The translations under genes were made by a program, and so were the position numbers. Shown here one piece after another: positions 31,300 through 43,351 of a DNA stretch of 64,000 nucleotides (positions are counted from its first letter, which is position 1; every line of letters begins with the position of its first letter). This stretch comes from Madurella fahalii. Taxonomy: Eukaryota; Ascomycota; Sordariomycetes; Sordariales. Where the stretch lies: positions 1,674,001 to 1,738,000 of the forward strand of contig CM056879.1 in NCBI GenBank assembly GCA_029876055.1, given 5' to 3'. Under the pieces are notes generated by a model. The model was not told where the DNA came from, ran no database searches, and saw only the letters and a list, made by a program, of their open reading frames with translations.

Positions 31300-34200
31300 A
31301 TACAGGTAGATATTAATTAATATCTTATTGCCTATGCTTTCGCTGGTTTTCACGTACTTTTCGGAATTATAATACCAGCTTAGGTACATTTGTCATATCC
31401 TCCTCTAATACCTACTGATTGTACTCCGAGGGCTAGCCTGTCTACTTAACCAAAAAGAAGGTTTTACCCTAGAATTTTCTCTCGTCTCGAATCTCTTCAA
31501 CTTCCTACTCTCCGTTGTCCTCAAGGTCTAGTATCGGCATTACGGATAAATCGTCTCCTTTTCAACTATACTACAGTTCCAACATTAACACAGGAAATAC
31601 ATTATATAAACAATTGTACTTGTCCAGGAATACCAGACGATAAGCCAGCGATCTGACTCGGTTTAGAACACGAAATAGACCGATGAACTTAGGTATTAAT
31701 TTCCTCAGTAACTTGAATCTCAAATTCCGGGTTAATAACAATATTAAACTTCTATTTTTAAACTCCTTTTTTATATACTTCTCGTCGTAATATCGTTTCT
31801 AGACTGCTATAGCTTCAGCCTAATTTTATTTTAACTATTTTCTTAGCTTAGCAAGTTTTTCAATTCTTTTAATTACATTAGGTATCCTCCTCTCTTATAT
31901 ATCGCCTTCGATACAACGGGAAATCGGAGGTTAATAATCTATTAGTGCTTCAAAGGGACTTATCTTAATTATAGAATTGACAGTACTATTAATAACAAAT
32001 TCTGCTTCTAGGAGGAGATTTGCCTAGGTAATTTGGTTTTAGTATATAAAGTAACAGAGGTATTAAATAAGTATTTAATTTACTTACTCTGTTTACCCAT
32101 TGGTTTGTAGGTAAAAAGCGGTCGAAAGCCGCTTATATACCTTTTGCAGGTAATATAAATCACTCTAAAACTATAATATAAAAACAGAACCTCGATTACT
32201 GATATAACTATTAATAGGGCTATACTTAAGTTCAATCTCTTTATAAATAAACTCTGCTAATTCTTAGCTAGTAATAGTAGTAGATACTAGGAAGAATCGG
32301 TTTATCTTCGTATACCGATCGACAACCACTAGAATTACGTCCTTCTCGGAGCCATCGGGACTCTTCACTACAGGAAAACCCACGATGAAGTCCATAGTGA
32401 TTTCGCTCCAAGGTCATATAGGAATCGGTAACGATTCGAGCGATCTATACGGCTTATACTGTCTTATCTTATTGACTTAGTAGGTATAGCAGGTTCTATA
32501 GTAGTCTTTAATATCTTTGGTCATACTATACCAGAAGTATTTTCTTTACAACAGTTCGAGAGTCTTTTCGACACTAAAATAACCTGCTAACAGATCGTTA
32601 TAAAAAAGCTGAAGTAACTCCTACTTAATAGTTTGCTCTATTAGGACGAACAATCGTCCTTAATATAGCAATTCTTACTCGCATCTAAATGCCTATTCGG
32701 GCGAAACTCTCTGGTTTCGGATTGGACTTACTAGCCTTTCCTTGATTTTCAGAGTTACCGGATCTATAGCTTACAGCTCTAGGATCAATTCTCTTATAGA
32801 TTTCGACGGTTCCGTAGTATAAACCGCTTCCAGTCGAGCGTACTCTCTCGTACATTGACAAGTAACAATCTATTCCCGTCTAAGCCAATTGGCTTCTTGG
32901 TAATCCTGAGGTCCTAGCAGGTAAATACTCAGCGATCTTATAGTGACTTCTAAGGGACAACCCATTATTTCGGGTTTCCAACTAGCTAGTTTGTTAGGGT
33001 CCTATGCACTAGCATCTTCGCTATTCTCTAGTATACAGTAGGCTCTCTTAACCCCTTCCACAGTTATCTTTCCGACCCGGGTACTAGCTGATTTACTAGG
33101 ATTTCTTATACGAGCTAATTTACTCTCTTCTGTATAATAGGCAATCTTGTTTCTTTCCGTAATCAGCTTTCTAATTCGGTTTACCCGAGTAATTTTACTC
33201 TCAAAAGTAGGTATCTACTCGAGTCTATTAGGACGTTCTTTGTCCTCGTAATCTAGTCTTCTCGAGGAGCTATCAGCCGGGTTTCACTTCTTAGGCTGAT
33301 ACTTAATAGTGAAATCAAATCCCGCCAGATATATACACCATCTAGCCTGTCGACCATTCAATCGGTTTTACTTTATAAACCTTTATAGATTATTATAATC
33401 CGAAAATACAGTAACTTTATAGCAACTCCCTTTAATATAGTGTCGCTAATGCTTGAAGGCTTCTACAATAGCTATTATCTCCTTATCAGGAGTTCCATAG
33501 TCCTAGGCCGGTCCAGAAAACTTCGCCGACTAGAACGTAACAGGACGTTTTCGGCCCCCTTTCAGGACCTACGATAGGACAGCTTCTATTGCAAAGTTAG
33601 AGGCATCTATCTTAATGATAACAGGGAGTTCAGGGTCGAAATAATATAAAACTAGCGTATCTTGAAATACTCTCTTAAGCCACACGAATACCGTATACTC
33701 TTCGGCCTCTAACCGGAGGGTTCCCGGTTTTCGTCCGTTCTATAACCCCTTTAACAAATTACTTAACGGTAATATAATCTCCGAATAACCTTAAATAAAT
33801 CGACAGTAAAAATTGCAAAATCCTAAAAAAACTTGGATATCTCGATAGGATTGTAGTTCAGGCCAATCTTAAATAGTCTAAATTCGTGCCGAATCTATAC
33901 CGATACCTTCGGGAGTTAAAATATAACCTAGAAATTCTACCTTATCCTAATAAAATAAATATTTACTGGGCTTGTAGTATAACTATATTTGTCTTAGGCG
34001 TTCTAGGATTTGTCGGAGGTGAGTTGTATAGGTTTCTCGGTCTAGGGAGAAAATTAAAATGTCATCCAAATAATATATATAACAATCGTCTAGTAGCCCA
34101 CCTAAAGCAGTCTGAATATAACTTTGGAAGGTCGTAGGAGCATTTGTTAGGCTAAAAGGCATAATAAGATATTCAAACAGACTGTATCAGGTACGGAAAG

Positions 34201-35419
34201 CCGTCTTCTATTCATCTCCTTCTCGGATACGAATCCGGTAATATACCTCTTTCAGGTCTAACTTCGTGAAATACTTTACTCCGGATACTCGGTCCAAGAG
34301 TTCTAAAATCAACGGTAAAGGGTACCGATTCTTGACCGTTATCCAGTTGAGTCCGCGGTAATCTATATATAAGTATAGAGTACTATCTTTCTTTAGAACA
34401 AATAAAACAGGACTTACAGCTGAACTCTGGGATAGACGAATACAGCCTTTCGCTAGATTTTTACGCAGATATTCCTCTAAAATCGAAAGTTTATATTGTA
34501 ATAGAGGGTAAAGAGGTCTAATAGGAGGAATATTATTAGGGAGTAGATCAATAGCATAATCAGTACTTTTGAAAGAAAGTAGAATATCTACATTACTGGA
34601 GTTCATAATATCTGTAAAGTCCGAGATTTCAGGAGGGATGTCTTCAGGTTTTCAGAGGGTATTCTCCTCTTCCTCCTCCGGAAAAAGCGCCTCTGGTACG
34701 TCTAGGTACTACATCAAGGAGTAAATACAAGCTTCTCCTCGATATATTTTTAAGAATTTCTTCGGGTTCTCAATCCGAATATACTCCGATTCCGTTATAA
34801 ACTACTATAAATTCCCTTCTAGGTATAATAAGATCTTATAGGATATTAAACTTAGTATCCTAAGAAGAATAGAGGAATCGTTTATAATAAGGGGGTAATT
34901 AATAGCAGTATAAGAAATATATATTCTTTTAGTAATTCCTTAGTAGTCTATTAGTTCTAAGGGAACTTTATAAACACCAAATACTTCAACGATATAATAG
35001 TCTATAAACCGAACACGGGGTAATTGTATCCCGATCTATCGGAGTTTCCTCTACTTCACGAACTCTAGACTAACAATATCAATCTCTACTCCAGTATCGA
35101 GATCGACTATAATAGATTGAGGGGTATAGTTTAATAAGGTTGCAGAAGTATACATTCGTTCTTTAACTGGAATCCCTAGTACATCGTCTTTACCGACATA
35201 ATCGGGGTTTACATCCGCCGGTATCTACCGTTTCCCCGCCGATTTAGACGCGATCCCCCACCTCGGCAACTAGGGTACCTAGTAGCTTTGTTCATTGATA
35301 CTCCCTTTTATAGGTAGTCGTTAGCGAAATAGGTATTACTACCATAAATAAAACAAGTTAAAGGGTTTCCCTAACTGTCTATAGAGTTCAGCTGATTAAA
35401 ATAAGATAGGGTTGACGTA
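31300..35419 (-). mobile_element. Ty3/gypsy element X: pol (protease to chromodomain), RIP-mutated
   Basis: Continuous homology on the minus strand broken by stops. After TSTLSYFNQL at 35419 comes the protease region, then reverse transcriptase (34606-34000: PLYPLLQYKLSILEEYLRKN, YLYIDYRGLNWITVKNRYPL, YFTKLDLKEVYYRIRI, YLDDILIF near 34071), RNase H (about 33300-33750), integrase (about 31700-32900) and a C-terminal chromodomain (about 31330-31500: EVEEIRDERKF-GKTFFLVK). In the chromodomain every expected Trp is TAG, a strong RIP sign. The element is complete in outline but dead. Confidence 0.85.
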
Positions 35420-35424
35420 GGGTA

Positions 35425-35675
35425 TGTAACGAGAGTCTCCAGACGAAGGTCAGGAGGACCCGCCGAATGATGCTGGATGATGTCACGATACAGGATAGAT
35501 AAGAACCCCGTGAGGGAACTCTCTCACGCGGGGCACTTCTGATCCGCAAGGATCAGTCTCTGTATAATTGATAGGAGGCTGTTCACCAAGATATCGCCCG
35601 CTGGTCCAGGTCTTTTCGGTATCAAGACATCGTGGTCCATCTCCCTCAACGTGTTCCCAGAACAACCCCTTTACA
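35425..35675 (+). mobile_element. Gypsy-type solo LTR (inversion breakpoint, right copy)
   Basis: 251 bp, TGTAACGAGAGTCTCC to CCCCTTTACA, flanked by GGGTA (35420-35424) and CTAGG (35676-35680), the reverse complements of the flanks at 24636-24886. The two copies appear identical. Confidence 0.92.
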
Positions 35676-35680
35676 CTAGG

Positions 35681-37300
35681 TTGCAGATAAACCTAGGGCA
35701 GTAGGCTATATCTCGAAGCTGTAGGACGTAGGTAGTTTGTCGGCGCTGCTTTATCTTTTGCTATCGAGGTCGTGACAGCTGGTGTCCCTGAATCTGGATA
35801 TCTATATCTCCGTACCCTTGGATAGGTACTAGGCTGTCCCCGGCCTATATATAATCGCCAGGCTCGGCCTTCTTGAAATTATTGAACCTGTCTCTTCGGT
35901 TAAAGATATGAATAGTAGTTCCAGAATCTAGGATAGCTGAATTCTTCAAAGGATACTCAGTTGTTAAGAGGGCTGTCTTTGTAATCAGAAAACTGCTAGG
36001 GTAGCGGCCGATTTTTCAGCCTAGTCAACTCTATAACTCTATCTAATGCCTCAGCTTCTCGACTTCTTTTTGTAACATCGGATCCTTTAAAGCTTCGTCG
36101 ACCCTAATCCGAATATAGTCTCTTTCAGTAAAACCTTTAGATACTAATTCTAGAAAGGTATAGTAGCATCTCTGTAAATGGTAGAACTGGCTACAACAGG
36201 GATATGTGGTTGTAGCTATACCTAAGGCCTTCCTTAGCCCTATTTTAGGTTTTTTTACCCTCTAGGGTCTCGGTCTTGCCCGGAGCTTTATTCCGCTTTT
36301 TGGGCTTGCTACTGCTAGAGCTACCCTGTTATGTTCGTTAACCATTATTTTGTTCCCCCCTATTACTACCAGGGCCGACTTCGCTATCAGAAGTGTCCTC
36401 CTGATAGGCCTTTTTACTACCTTTTATAGCAGCGAAGAAAGGGCTAAACGTGCCTTTTGCTATCCGGTGGCTACCCGGTCTGCAGGCTCTCGTTGACTGC
36501 TTTACCTCCTCCCGAAAGTCGTTAGCTACCTCTCGGTAGGTCAGGGTTAACTGCGATGCCTTTGCTCCTTTCACTAGCTTATAGGCTGTAACCCAGTGAC
36601 TTATAATCGGCTTTACTGCATCAGTAAAATCCTGGAACTAGGCGCTTATCGATAGAGCCTCAGGAACTTTCTTCCTTTAGGCGTTAGAGAGTACTTGCTC
36701 CCAATTTTCGGACTATCTAATTAGGTCCTTAGAGACTCGTATAAGGGGTTTGACGGCTTGTCGATAGACTTCGCGAGCGTCTGAAAGTGCTTTGTTGTTA
36801 CTGATACCGGCTTGGGCTTGAAGAGCCGAATACTATTCCGAGATTGTCTCGGTTGGATCGCAGGAAGTAAGCTGGTAATGTGGACTGACTGTCTTCAGAA
36901 TCCACTGCTTCAGCCGCTCGATCTTGTCGGTTTATTGCTCGTACTTCTTGAGCTCAGCTTGGTAAATAGACTATTCGAGCTAGAAGGTACGAAAACCGTC
37001 TGCCGTGAGGTCGCCGATTCCAATTGCTGACGTAGTTGAACCCGTTACTGGGGTTGCCGTCTGGTCGTCCTTAACCACAGATTCAGTACGGCCTCTAGCC
37101 ATAATAGTTGACTAGATAGGGCTTTTGTGCTTATGACGTGCTAGGTCCGGAACCGTAGGTTCGCTGAGGAATAGAGTAAGACCCTGAATCTGGGCCCATA
37201 TATTGCCGGCAACGGCCTGGGCTTGGAACTGCAGGTTCCAGGATTCCCAGTCGTCGGAACTGGTCAGGTAGACAGTCTTATCGTTGTTGATAGCAGTCAT
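35681..37300 (-). mobile_element. Ty1/copia gag and gag-protease part (partner of pol at 24892)
   Basis: From ATG 37300: MTAINNDKTVYLTSSDDWES, WNLQFQAQAVAGNIWAQIQG, later LTYREVANDFREEVKQSTRA, the protease-like AILDSGTTIHIFNRRDRF, and ending CPRFICNLV at CCTAG beside the solo LTR. It is less RIP-mutated than the copy at 21769. The next residues of the polyprotein (S-IFTAAAKV) are found only at 24887 on the plus strand, separated by the inversion. Confidence 0.85.
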
Positions 37301-37383
37301 CTTGAATCAGGTTCAGAGATGCTTTTGAATGTACTTCCTTTATTAGCTTACTAATCGGAGGTTGAGCGAATGAGACTCTTAAT

Positions 37384-37619
37384 TGTCGGATGCACAGCAC
37401 CTCTGAACGTTCGGAGTTAAATTTAGGATGTCTTGTTTTCTTCCTTGTCTAACGGAGGTGAACCTCCTTCTTACTCCCAATTTCCTGGACCACGGAGACC
37501 CGTCAACCCGGGTCTCCGAGAGATCGGATCACACTTATCCGAGTCGCACTAATCCGGATCACACTGATCCGGGTTCGTGTTTTGCAGATCCAGGATCCAG
37601 CTTCCTGACCCTTTTGACA
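37384..37619 (-). mobile_element. 5' LTR of the copia element (reverse orientation)
   Basis: TGTCGGATGCACAGCACC to CTTCCTGACCCTTTTGACA. On the element strand it is followed by the tRNA-Lys half primer site (37383-37360), a short leader and gag. Close relative of the LTR at 22889-23163; distal flank CATAA. Confidence 0.85.
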
Positions 37620-38589
37620 CATAACCCTTTTTGACATCTTACACTCTTTGACAGTGCAAGATAGACAACGACGAATTTGATCTTATTTTTAACTTTCCCG
37701 CGCAACAAATTGGGTGTCCGAGGTTTCGTCTTCTAGATTTCCATTGCCCAAGTTGGGGCAATGCCAGGACTGTGAGGACCGGCTGAGCGGGGCCAGCGTG
37801 AGGCGCGGTCCGGAAGCCTCGGAGCCGTAGCGTAAGCGAGCCTCAGAAGCAACAACGGCACTAAGCTGGAATGGCATAAATAGCGCGTAAGATGAGCGTC
37901 GAAGGAGCGCACCAGCAAGGAGGACGACAAAGCAGCAGAGCGGGGAAGTAAGCCCTAGCGATACTGTCACGGGCATAAGAAGGAGGGCGGGAGACAGAGC
38001 TTAGGAGAGAGGCAAAGTTCAATGAGACCACCACTCGACCCCTAACGAGCACTCTGCTCCCACGTTGCGCGTGCACTGCTTGTACCCAGACACTCTGGTC
38101 TTACTACCCTTGGATCCTTGATCCTCACAAGGACTTGGTCAAGGTACCTACCAAAACGATAGGAAATAATAATAAATATTATTATTCCTACGCCGCTTTA
38201 CATAAATGGGTGTGCTAGTCCTTCTACCGCTATATACATAGGAAAACTTATATCAGCAAGCAATAGAAAACAACAGTAGTTGATACTAGTTGGCTACAAA
38301 AGAAAAGAAGGCTCTATACAAGGCCATGGAGACCTCTAGTCTTCGACTTCAGGTTCGTCCACCACCACCTCCTCTTCTTCCTCAGCCTCACCGGCCTCTA
38401 TTTCCAGCCGTCGAGCTAGGTTATATTCTACCAAGCGGCTCAAATCCATCAGTCAGCTCAAAACCTTCCTCAACAGCCTGAGGTTCCCGAGTTCCCGACC
38501 CTGTAATACAAGGCTAACGTTCTGGTGGGTTCGAAATTCTGTCCTCAACCTAGTTCTAGGCTTCGGTGGTAGATGGGATATAATTGTAA
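37620..38589. other. Spacer between TE block and NLR relic
   Basis: A GC-rich part (37690-38090) and an AT-rich part with a near-palindrome AATAATAATAAATATTATTA at about 38165. The end (38330-38589) may include the acidic tail of the NLR relic, read on the minus strand. No intact gene. Confidence 0.4.
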
Positions 38590-41500
38590 TTGTCCAAGGA
38601 TGACATATGTTGGAGACTAGATTCTCCTCCTGAACCTTTCTATACTGCTGGACTCGTTGCCTCCGTATCCACCTCCATCTCCATATCTACCTCCGTCTCC
38701 GCGCCATTAATCCAAAACCATCTGGGCAAGTTCACGTTCTCCTGCGCGCGACGGATTTTCCTTCGGAAGCCTTGCTCATCTGAGAGTTGGCTGCATTCGA
38801 TAGACCTTGTCGGCTCATGAAAGTAAATATTATCCCCTTCTATCCAAGCTAGTGTACCCTCTAGGTACTGCGTCTCCCACACCAGTCCAAAGAACTTTGA
38901 CACGGTAATGTTGTTGAAAAACTCTGCATGCTGGCAAAACTTCCCCATACTTTCACTCGACCGCGCTGAATCCAACACCTTATTCATTCTTCCGGGAAGA
39001 TCCTTGATGACTTGAGGTGGCAGAAAGGGTATATTGTCGAGTATCTGCGCGGCAATGGCAGAACTGGCGTACAGGAGACGTGTAATGAGGTGTCTTCTGG
39101 AGGGTTGGCTAGGTACCTCGGTGGCACAGGTAGAACTGGCGTCTAGGAGGCTGTGCAATCGTCATTGAAGTGTTCGCTGGAGGGTTGGCCAAGCATCCTT
39201 TTTACCGGGTCTGATAGCATTCTGGCTCTACCGAACAGGGCCAAGGTCAAAGCGCGGCATCCCACGCTGAACTCTCTTTCGCGCTCAGGGATTCCAGCAA
39301 AAGTTTCAAAGACGTGGACTCGGCCGTAGAACGCCTCCGCGGCGTCGAAGTTGCCCTTAAGGATTAGTCGGGCCAGGCGATCCCGCACATTATGCTCCAA
39401 GGTTGCCAATTATTGCAGCATGCGACCAAACCCCCAAGTCCTAGGATTTTTAAGAAGAAAACGCAGATGAGGATTCCCTAGGGTCCCCCCCATAGCTTCC
39501 AACAAGCAGTTCAGGGCACACTCCCGAGAACTTGGCTCTTGCTATGGCAGCAACCTCAGTGTGTCCAATGCAGCTTCAATAATCGAATAGAGATCCCCTA
39601 CGAGGTCATCTTCAACCAGTTGAAGGTTGTCAGTGGCCCGTATAAGTTCGGACAGCCGAGTAGTTAGCCAGTAAACTGGATTGCTGTTGATTACAGCCAG
39701 GCGACGACCTCCCAGTGCAGCCACAACAACCCAGGGATGAACTTCGGACGCTTGCAGCATTCCCAAGCGTACGCTATCTTCGTGCAAAGCGGGCTGCTTA
39801 CCCAGTAGCCTAGCTGCAGAGAATCTTACATGCTTATTATTATGGCTTAGCAACTGTGCAACGAGTGACTGGCACTGGGGTGTCATCTTAGATCCAAGAC
39901 TTTGCAAGGTCCGCGCCCGCTCCTGGGAGTTTGTGGGCAGTACCTCGTCATCGTCAAACAGTGCGCAGACCCCGTCAACACTTCCTCGTGGAGTGCTGGC
40001 AGCAGTGCCAAAATATCCAGTGTTGAGAGAGTAATATCCGTATCAGCCCCCTTCTTGTGTCGGATCGCTATGAGATGGTCTTGCAGCTTTCGAGTTGTCT
40101 CGGGATCCAACCTTGCCTGGCGGGCCCAGGTCTTCAGAGCGTCTAGGTTGTTCCGCTCAGAGCAAACTCGAGAAGCGCATTTGAGACATCCCGGGGGAGT
40201 TTCGATTGCCGGGCCAAAAGCGAAGCGGCGGCACGGCATACGATGGCATAGGAAGTTGTGGGTCTAGGCCCATACGCCTCTGCCTCCCACCCTGGTTCCA
40301 AGTGAAGGATACGCAATAAGCTCTGGACGGTGGCTGGAGAAAGGGGAGCGCTATGAGAGGTCGCGAAAGACCGAAAGTGGGTTAACTAAAATCACTTCTC
40401 CGCGGTCACCGGCAGCGAGCTCCGACTCAAAATTGACGAGGATCATGTCGACCACGGTTTCTAGTAGCAAATGGGTATTCGTAGTCAAGACCGCCAACGC
40501 AAAACGCCGGAGTGTGCCGTCCTTGTCACTCTGCCAGTAGCCCAGAAGGCGTTGGTATGTTTGTGGGGCTAAAGCTGAACAATAAAAGAAGGGGATAAAT
40601 GTATTAGCCTTAATGCCCAGACTCTCAATATACTCCAGAACGGAAAGTTGGAACCGCCACGAAAATCGTTCCGGAGCTCTCATGCCCAAGGCAAACTCTA
40701 TTATTCGCCAAATGGTAGACCAAGGCTGATCTAGGTCCGGCTGCAGGATCGCCTCGGGGAATGGCATATAGTTGAACAAGGGGCCCCTATACTGCCACTC
40801 CGGGCGCTGTTCGAAGCAGAAAACGTCCAAAAGCCTCGAGCGGATGTCTGATTGCCGAGGTTGGCCGAGACGAGTCCCCCCTTGGCTAAAGCAACGGGCC
40901 AATAGCCGTGATTGCCGGGCTCCGACCAAATCCTGGGGCTCGCGCTCGAGTAGGTCGAAGAAGTAATCGATGCCGGTATGCTCAGAAGGTAATAGGCCCG
41001 CAACAAACTGCCAAATAAACTCGTAGTGCCGGCTGTACTTGTGCGTACGAATTTGCTCCTCCAGGACAGCAGGATCCTGGACTAGATAATGAGCGGTGAA
41101 GAACTCCTGGAAGGTGAGATGGATGAAGCTGTACGACGGCTGATAGCTATTGTGGGATTCCTGGTGGAGAAAGGACAATCTCGATAAGTTGCTCTCCAGG
41201 TCGAGTGGTAGTGGTCCGCATGTGGATTCTAATTCCTCTATAGCGGTGTCAACATCGGCGTCGGTAAATTGTACATGGCCACGGGCTGACAGCATCACTG
41301 CTAGCTTCCCTCGCAGGCGGACTTCGGCGTGGACGACTCGCTCGAGGCGTCGGGGGTTCCGGATTGACCTAATGACATATTCGTCGACTGGTCGGCCGCT
41401 GTCCCACTTGCCAAGACTTGGAATGTCCTTCTTCCAAAGCTTCTGCGTGATTGTTCGGTAGATCTCGGTCACTGTCGGCGGTTCTGCCCAGCCCTCGCCA

Positions 41501-43351
41501 TCGGTATGCGGTGATGTTACCTCTCGCTGTCTCTCGAGCTCATCCCAGCTGTAGCACAGCATGTTAAGGCGGATGGGTACTCGTGCCATTTCCAAGGATA
41601 TATAGCCATTCATGATTGCCTGTCGAATGGTTGCGGCAGTAGCCTCGGACCGGACGATCTCCCTATTGTTCAAATAATCCCAAATGCTATCCATGCTAAG
41701 TCCGATAGCATCGAGTTGAAGATCAATGTTCTCTATGGCTAACATCTGAGAAGCACTCGGCTTCGACGATATAATAGGAATCTCTTGATTGACCAACTTG
41801 GAAAACAGATTGTTCTTATCGGTTCCTGATGTTCGCATCTCGCCCAAGCCGTCTAGGATGAGGAGGATCTTGCGGCAAGATATCGGATCCAAGATCAAAT
41901 CTTTGAGATTTTCAGCGAACTGGCGGCCTTTGAGCTAGAGCTTGAAGAACTCGTCAAACAGAAGTTGTTGAAGATCGGCAGGCGGATCACCAAGTCGTGT
42001 TTCCAGAGGAGTTTCTTGTCCCGGCTATACGCGAAGGCGATTCGTCTGGTCAGAGTGGACTTGCCGACGCCGGGCGAACCTTGAATGAGGATCCGCTTAG
42101 GGTTTAACATGCGCCCATGTTCATTGTCCGTTCAGGATTTTCGCGGCTTAAACAGCTCGTGTATCGCGACAACCGTTCGGGATTGCTGGCCAGAAACGAC
42201 GAGATCGATATCTTTCGAGTTTTGGGGTAACAGATCACCTGAAACTCGCCTGATGTCCGACTGATCTAATAGGTAGTGGACGTTGAGGAGTCTCCTGATC
42301 TCGGGGACAGTGATATGCCTCTCCAACTTCTGATACGCGGCCGACGAGTATAACGCCCGAAGTGTTTTCAGAATAATAGCCCAGCAATCGAGACGGGTCC
42401 GTTTCTGACTATCTCTGGAGTTCAACAGTGCCTTTTTGCATTCTTTAAAGCAGTCCTTGAACGCTTCGATGAGATGCCTGTCGCCCTCAATGGCCTCGAA
42501 CTGCAAGAGGATCCTGAAGAAGGTCTCGTAAAGGTCATGGCGGTCGGCTTCGATCCGAAGAAGGGTTTTGTCCGAAACAATGAAATTTGGGAGAGACTTG
42601 GTGTAGTGTCCGCTGAGAATAATAGGGACGATGTGTTGCGATGCTTGAGTGTACTTCCTAAACTCTAACAGGGCGAGCTCCGTCAGGACATGATGGAACT
42701 TGTCGTCCATCTTTGCAGAGAATCATTTCGGATGCCCAAAATTGCCTCATAGACGGCGCTTCTAGATGGGTGCTGGCAACCGGCAACTCAAAAGGAATCG
42801 TCAAGTTCCTTGCATTTTCGAACAATGGTTGGGTGTACGTCTTGCCGGCTTCGGAGGGACAGTCTTGCTCGTCTTGGATGTACTTGCCAAGAAGTTCGGA
42901 TCCAAAGACAAGGGCCCAGTCGACGTGCTGGATGCCCCATTGTGCTGGCAGCAGACACATCTGACTGAGAATGTCGTTGCTAACACCACCTACCTAGGCG
43001 CCCCAGCTTAAACCCCACCCATGGGGTGATCTGTCCGAGTCCACGTCCAGAAAAAGCTTCTTGAACCAGTTGATGAATCGCTCAACGATTGCAGCACCCG
43101 CAGGGTAGTCAGGCAATTGATCGTTATCGTGAGCATACATAACGAAGAATATGGATGAAGAATTTTTTAGACAAGTCCGGGCCATCACATCCAAGATCTG
43201 GTCGAAAGCCTGATCTAGAGTCTCCTCAATCGACTCTGCCGGCCGTGAATGTTATGGGTTTGATTGTAGTTTTCACGGGAGCATTAGGTTCCTTACCATC
43301 GATTGGGATGGCGTCGCTTGGGCTGCGAGCCGTGGATCCGCTGCCGGCCAT
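38590..43351 (-). pseudogene. NACHT/HEAT-type NLR (STAND NTPase), multiply disrupted
   Basis: Start ATG 43351, exon 1 to 43297, intron 43296-43236. The N-terminal domain (CLKNSSSIFFVMYAHDNDQL, RFINWFKKLFLDVDSDRSP, FHHVLTELALLEFRKY, HIVPIILSG) resembles SEFIR/TIR-like folds. The NACHT core has Walker A ILIQGSPGVGKSTL and Walker B KILLILDGLGEM, then winged-helix segments (YSFIHLTFQEFFTAHYL) and HEAT-like repeats to about 38640 (NKHVRFSAARLLGKQPA). Fungal NLRs act in allorecognition and immunity-like cell death. Breaks: TAG at 42996-42994, a frameshift near 42711, TGA at 42134-42132, a frameshift plus TAG near 41930-42000, TAG at 40351, and several frame changes between 40.3 and 39.1 kb. Too many to be sequencing error. 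Confidence 0.82.

Noticed and set aside
24636..35675. The two 251-bp LTRs as the two LTRs of one retrotransposon
   Set aside because: They are inverted relative to each other, and their flanking duplications pair crosswise, which fits two solo LTRs plus an inversion, not one element.
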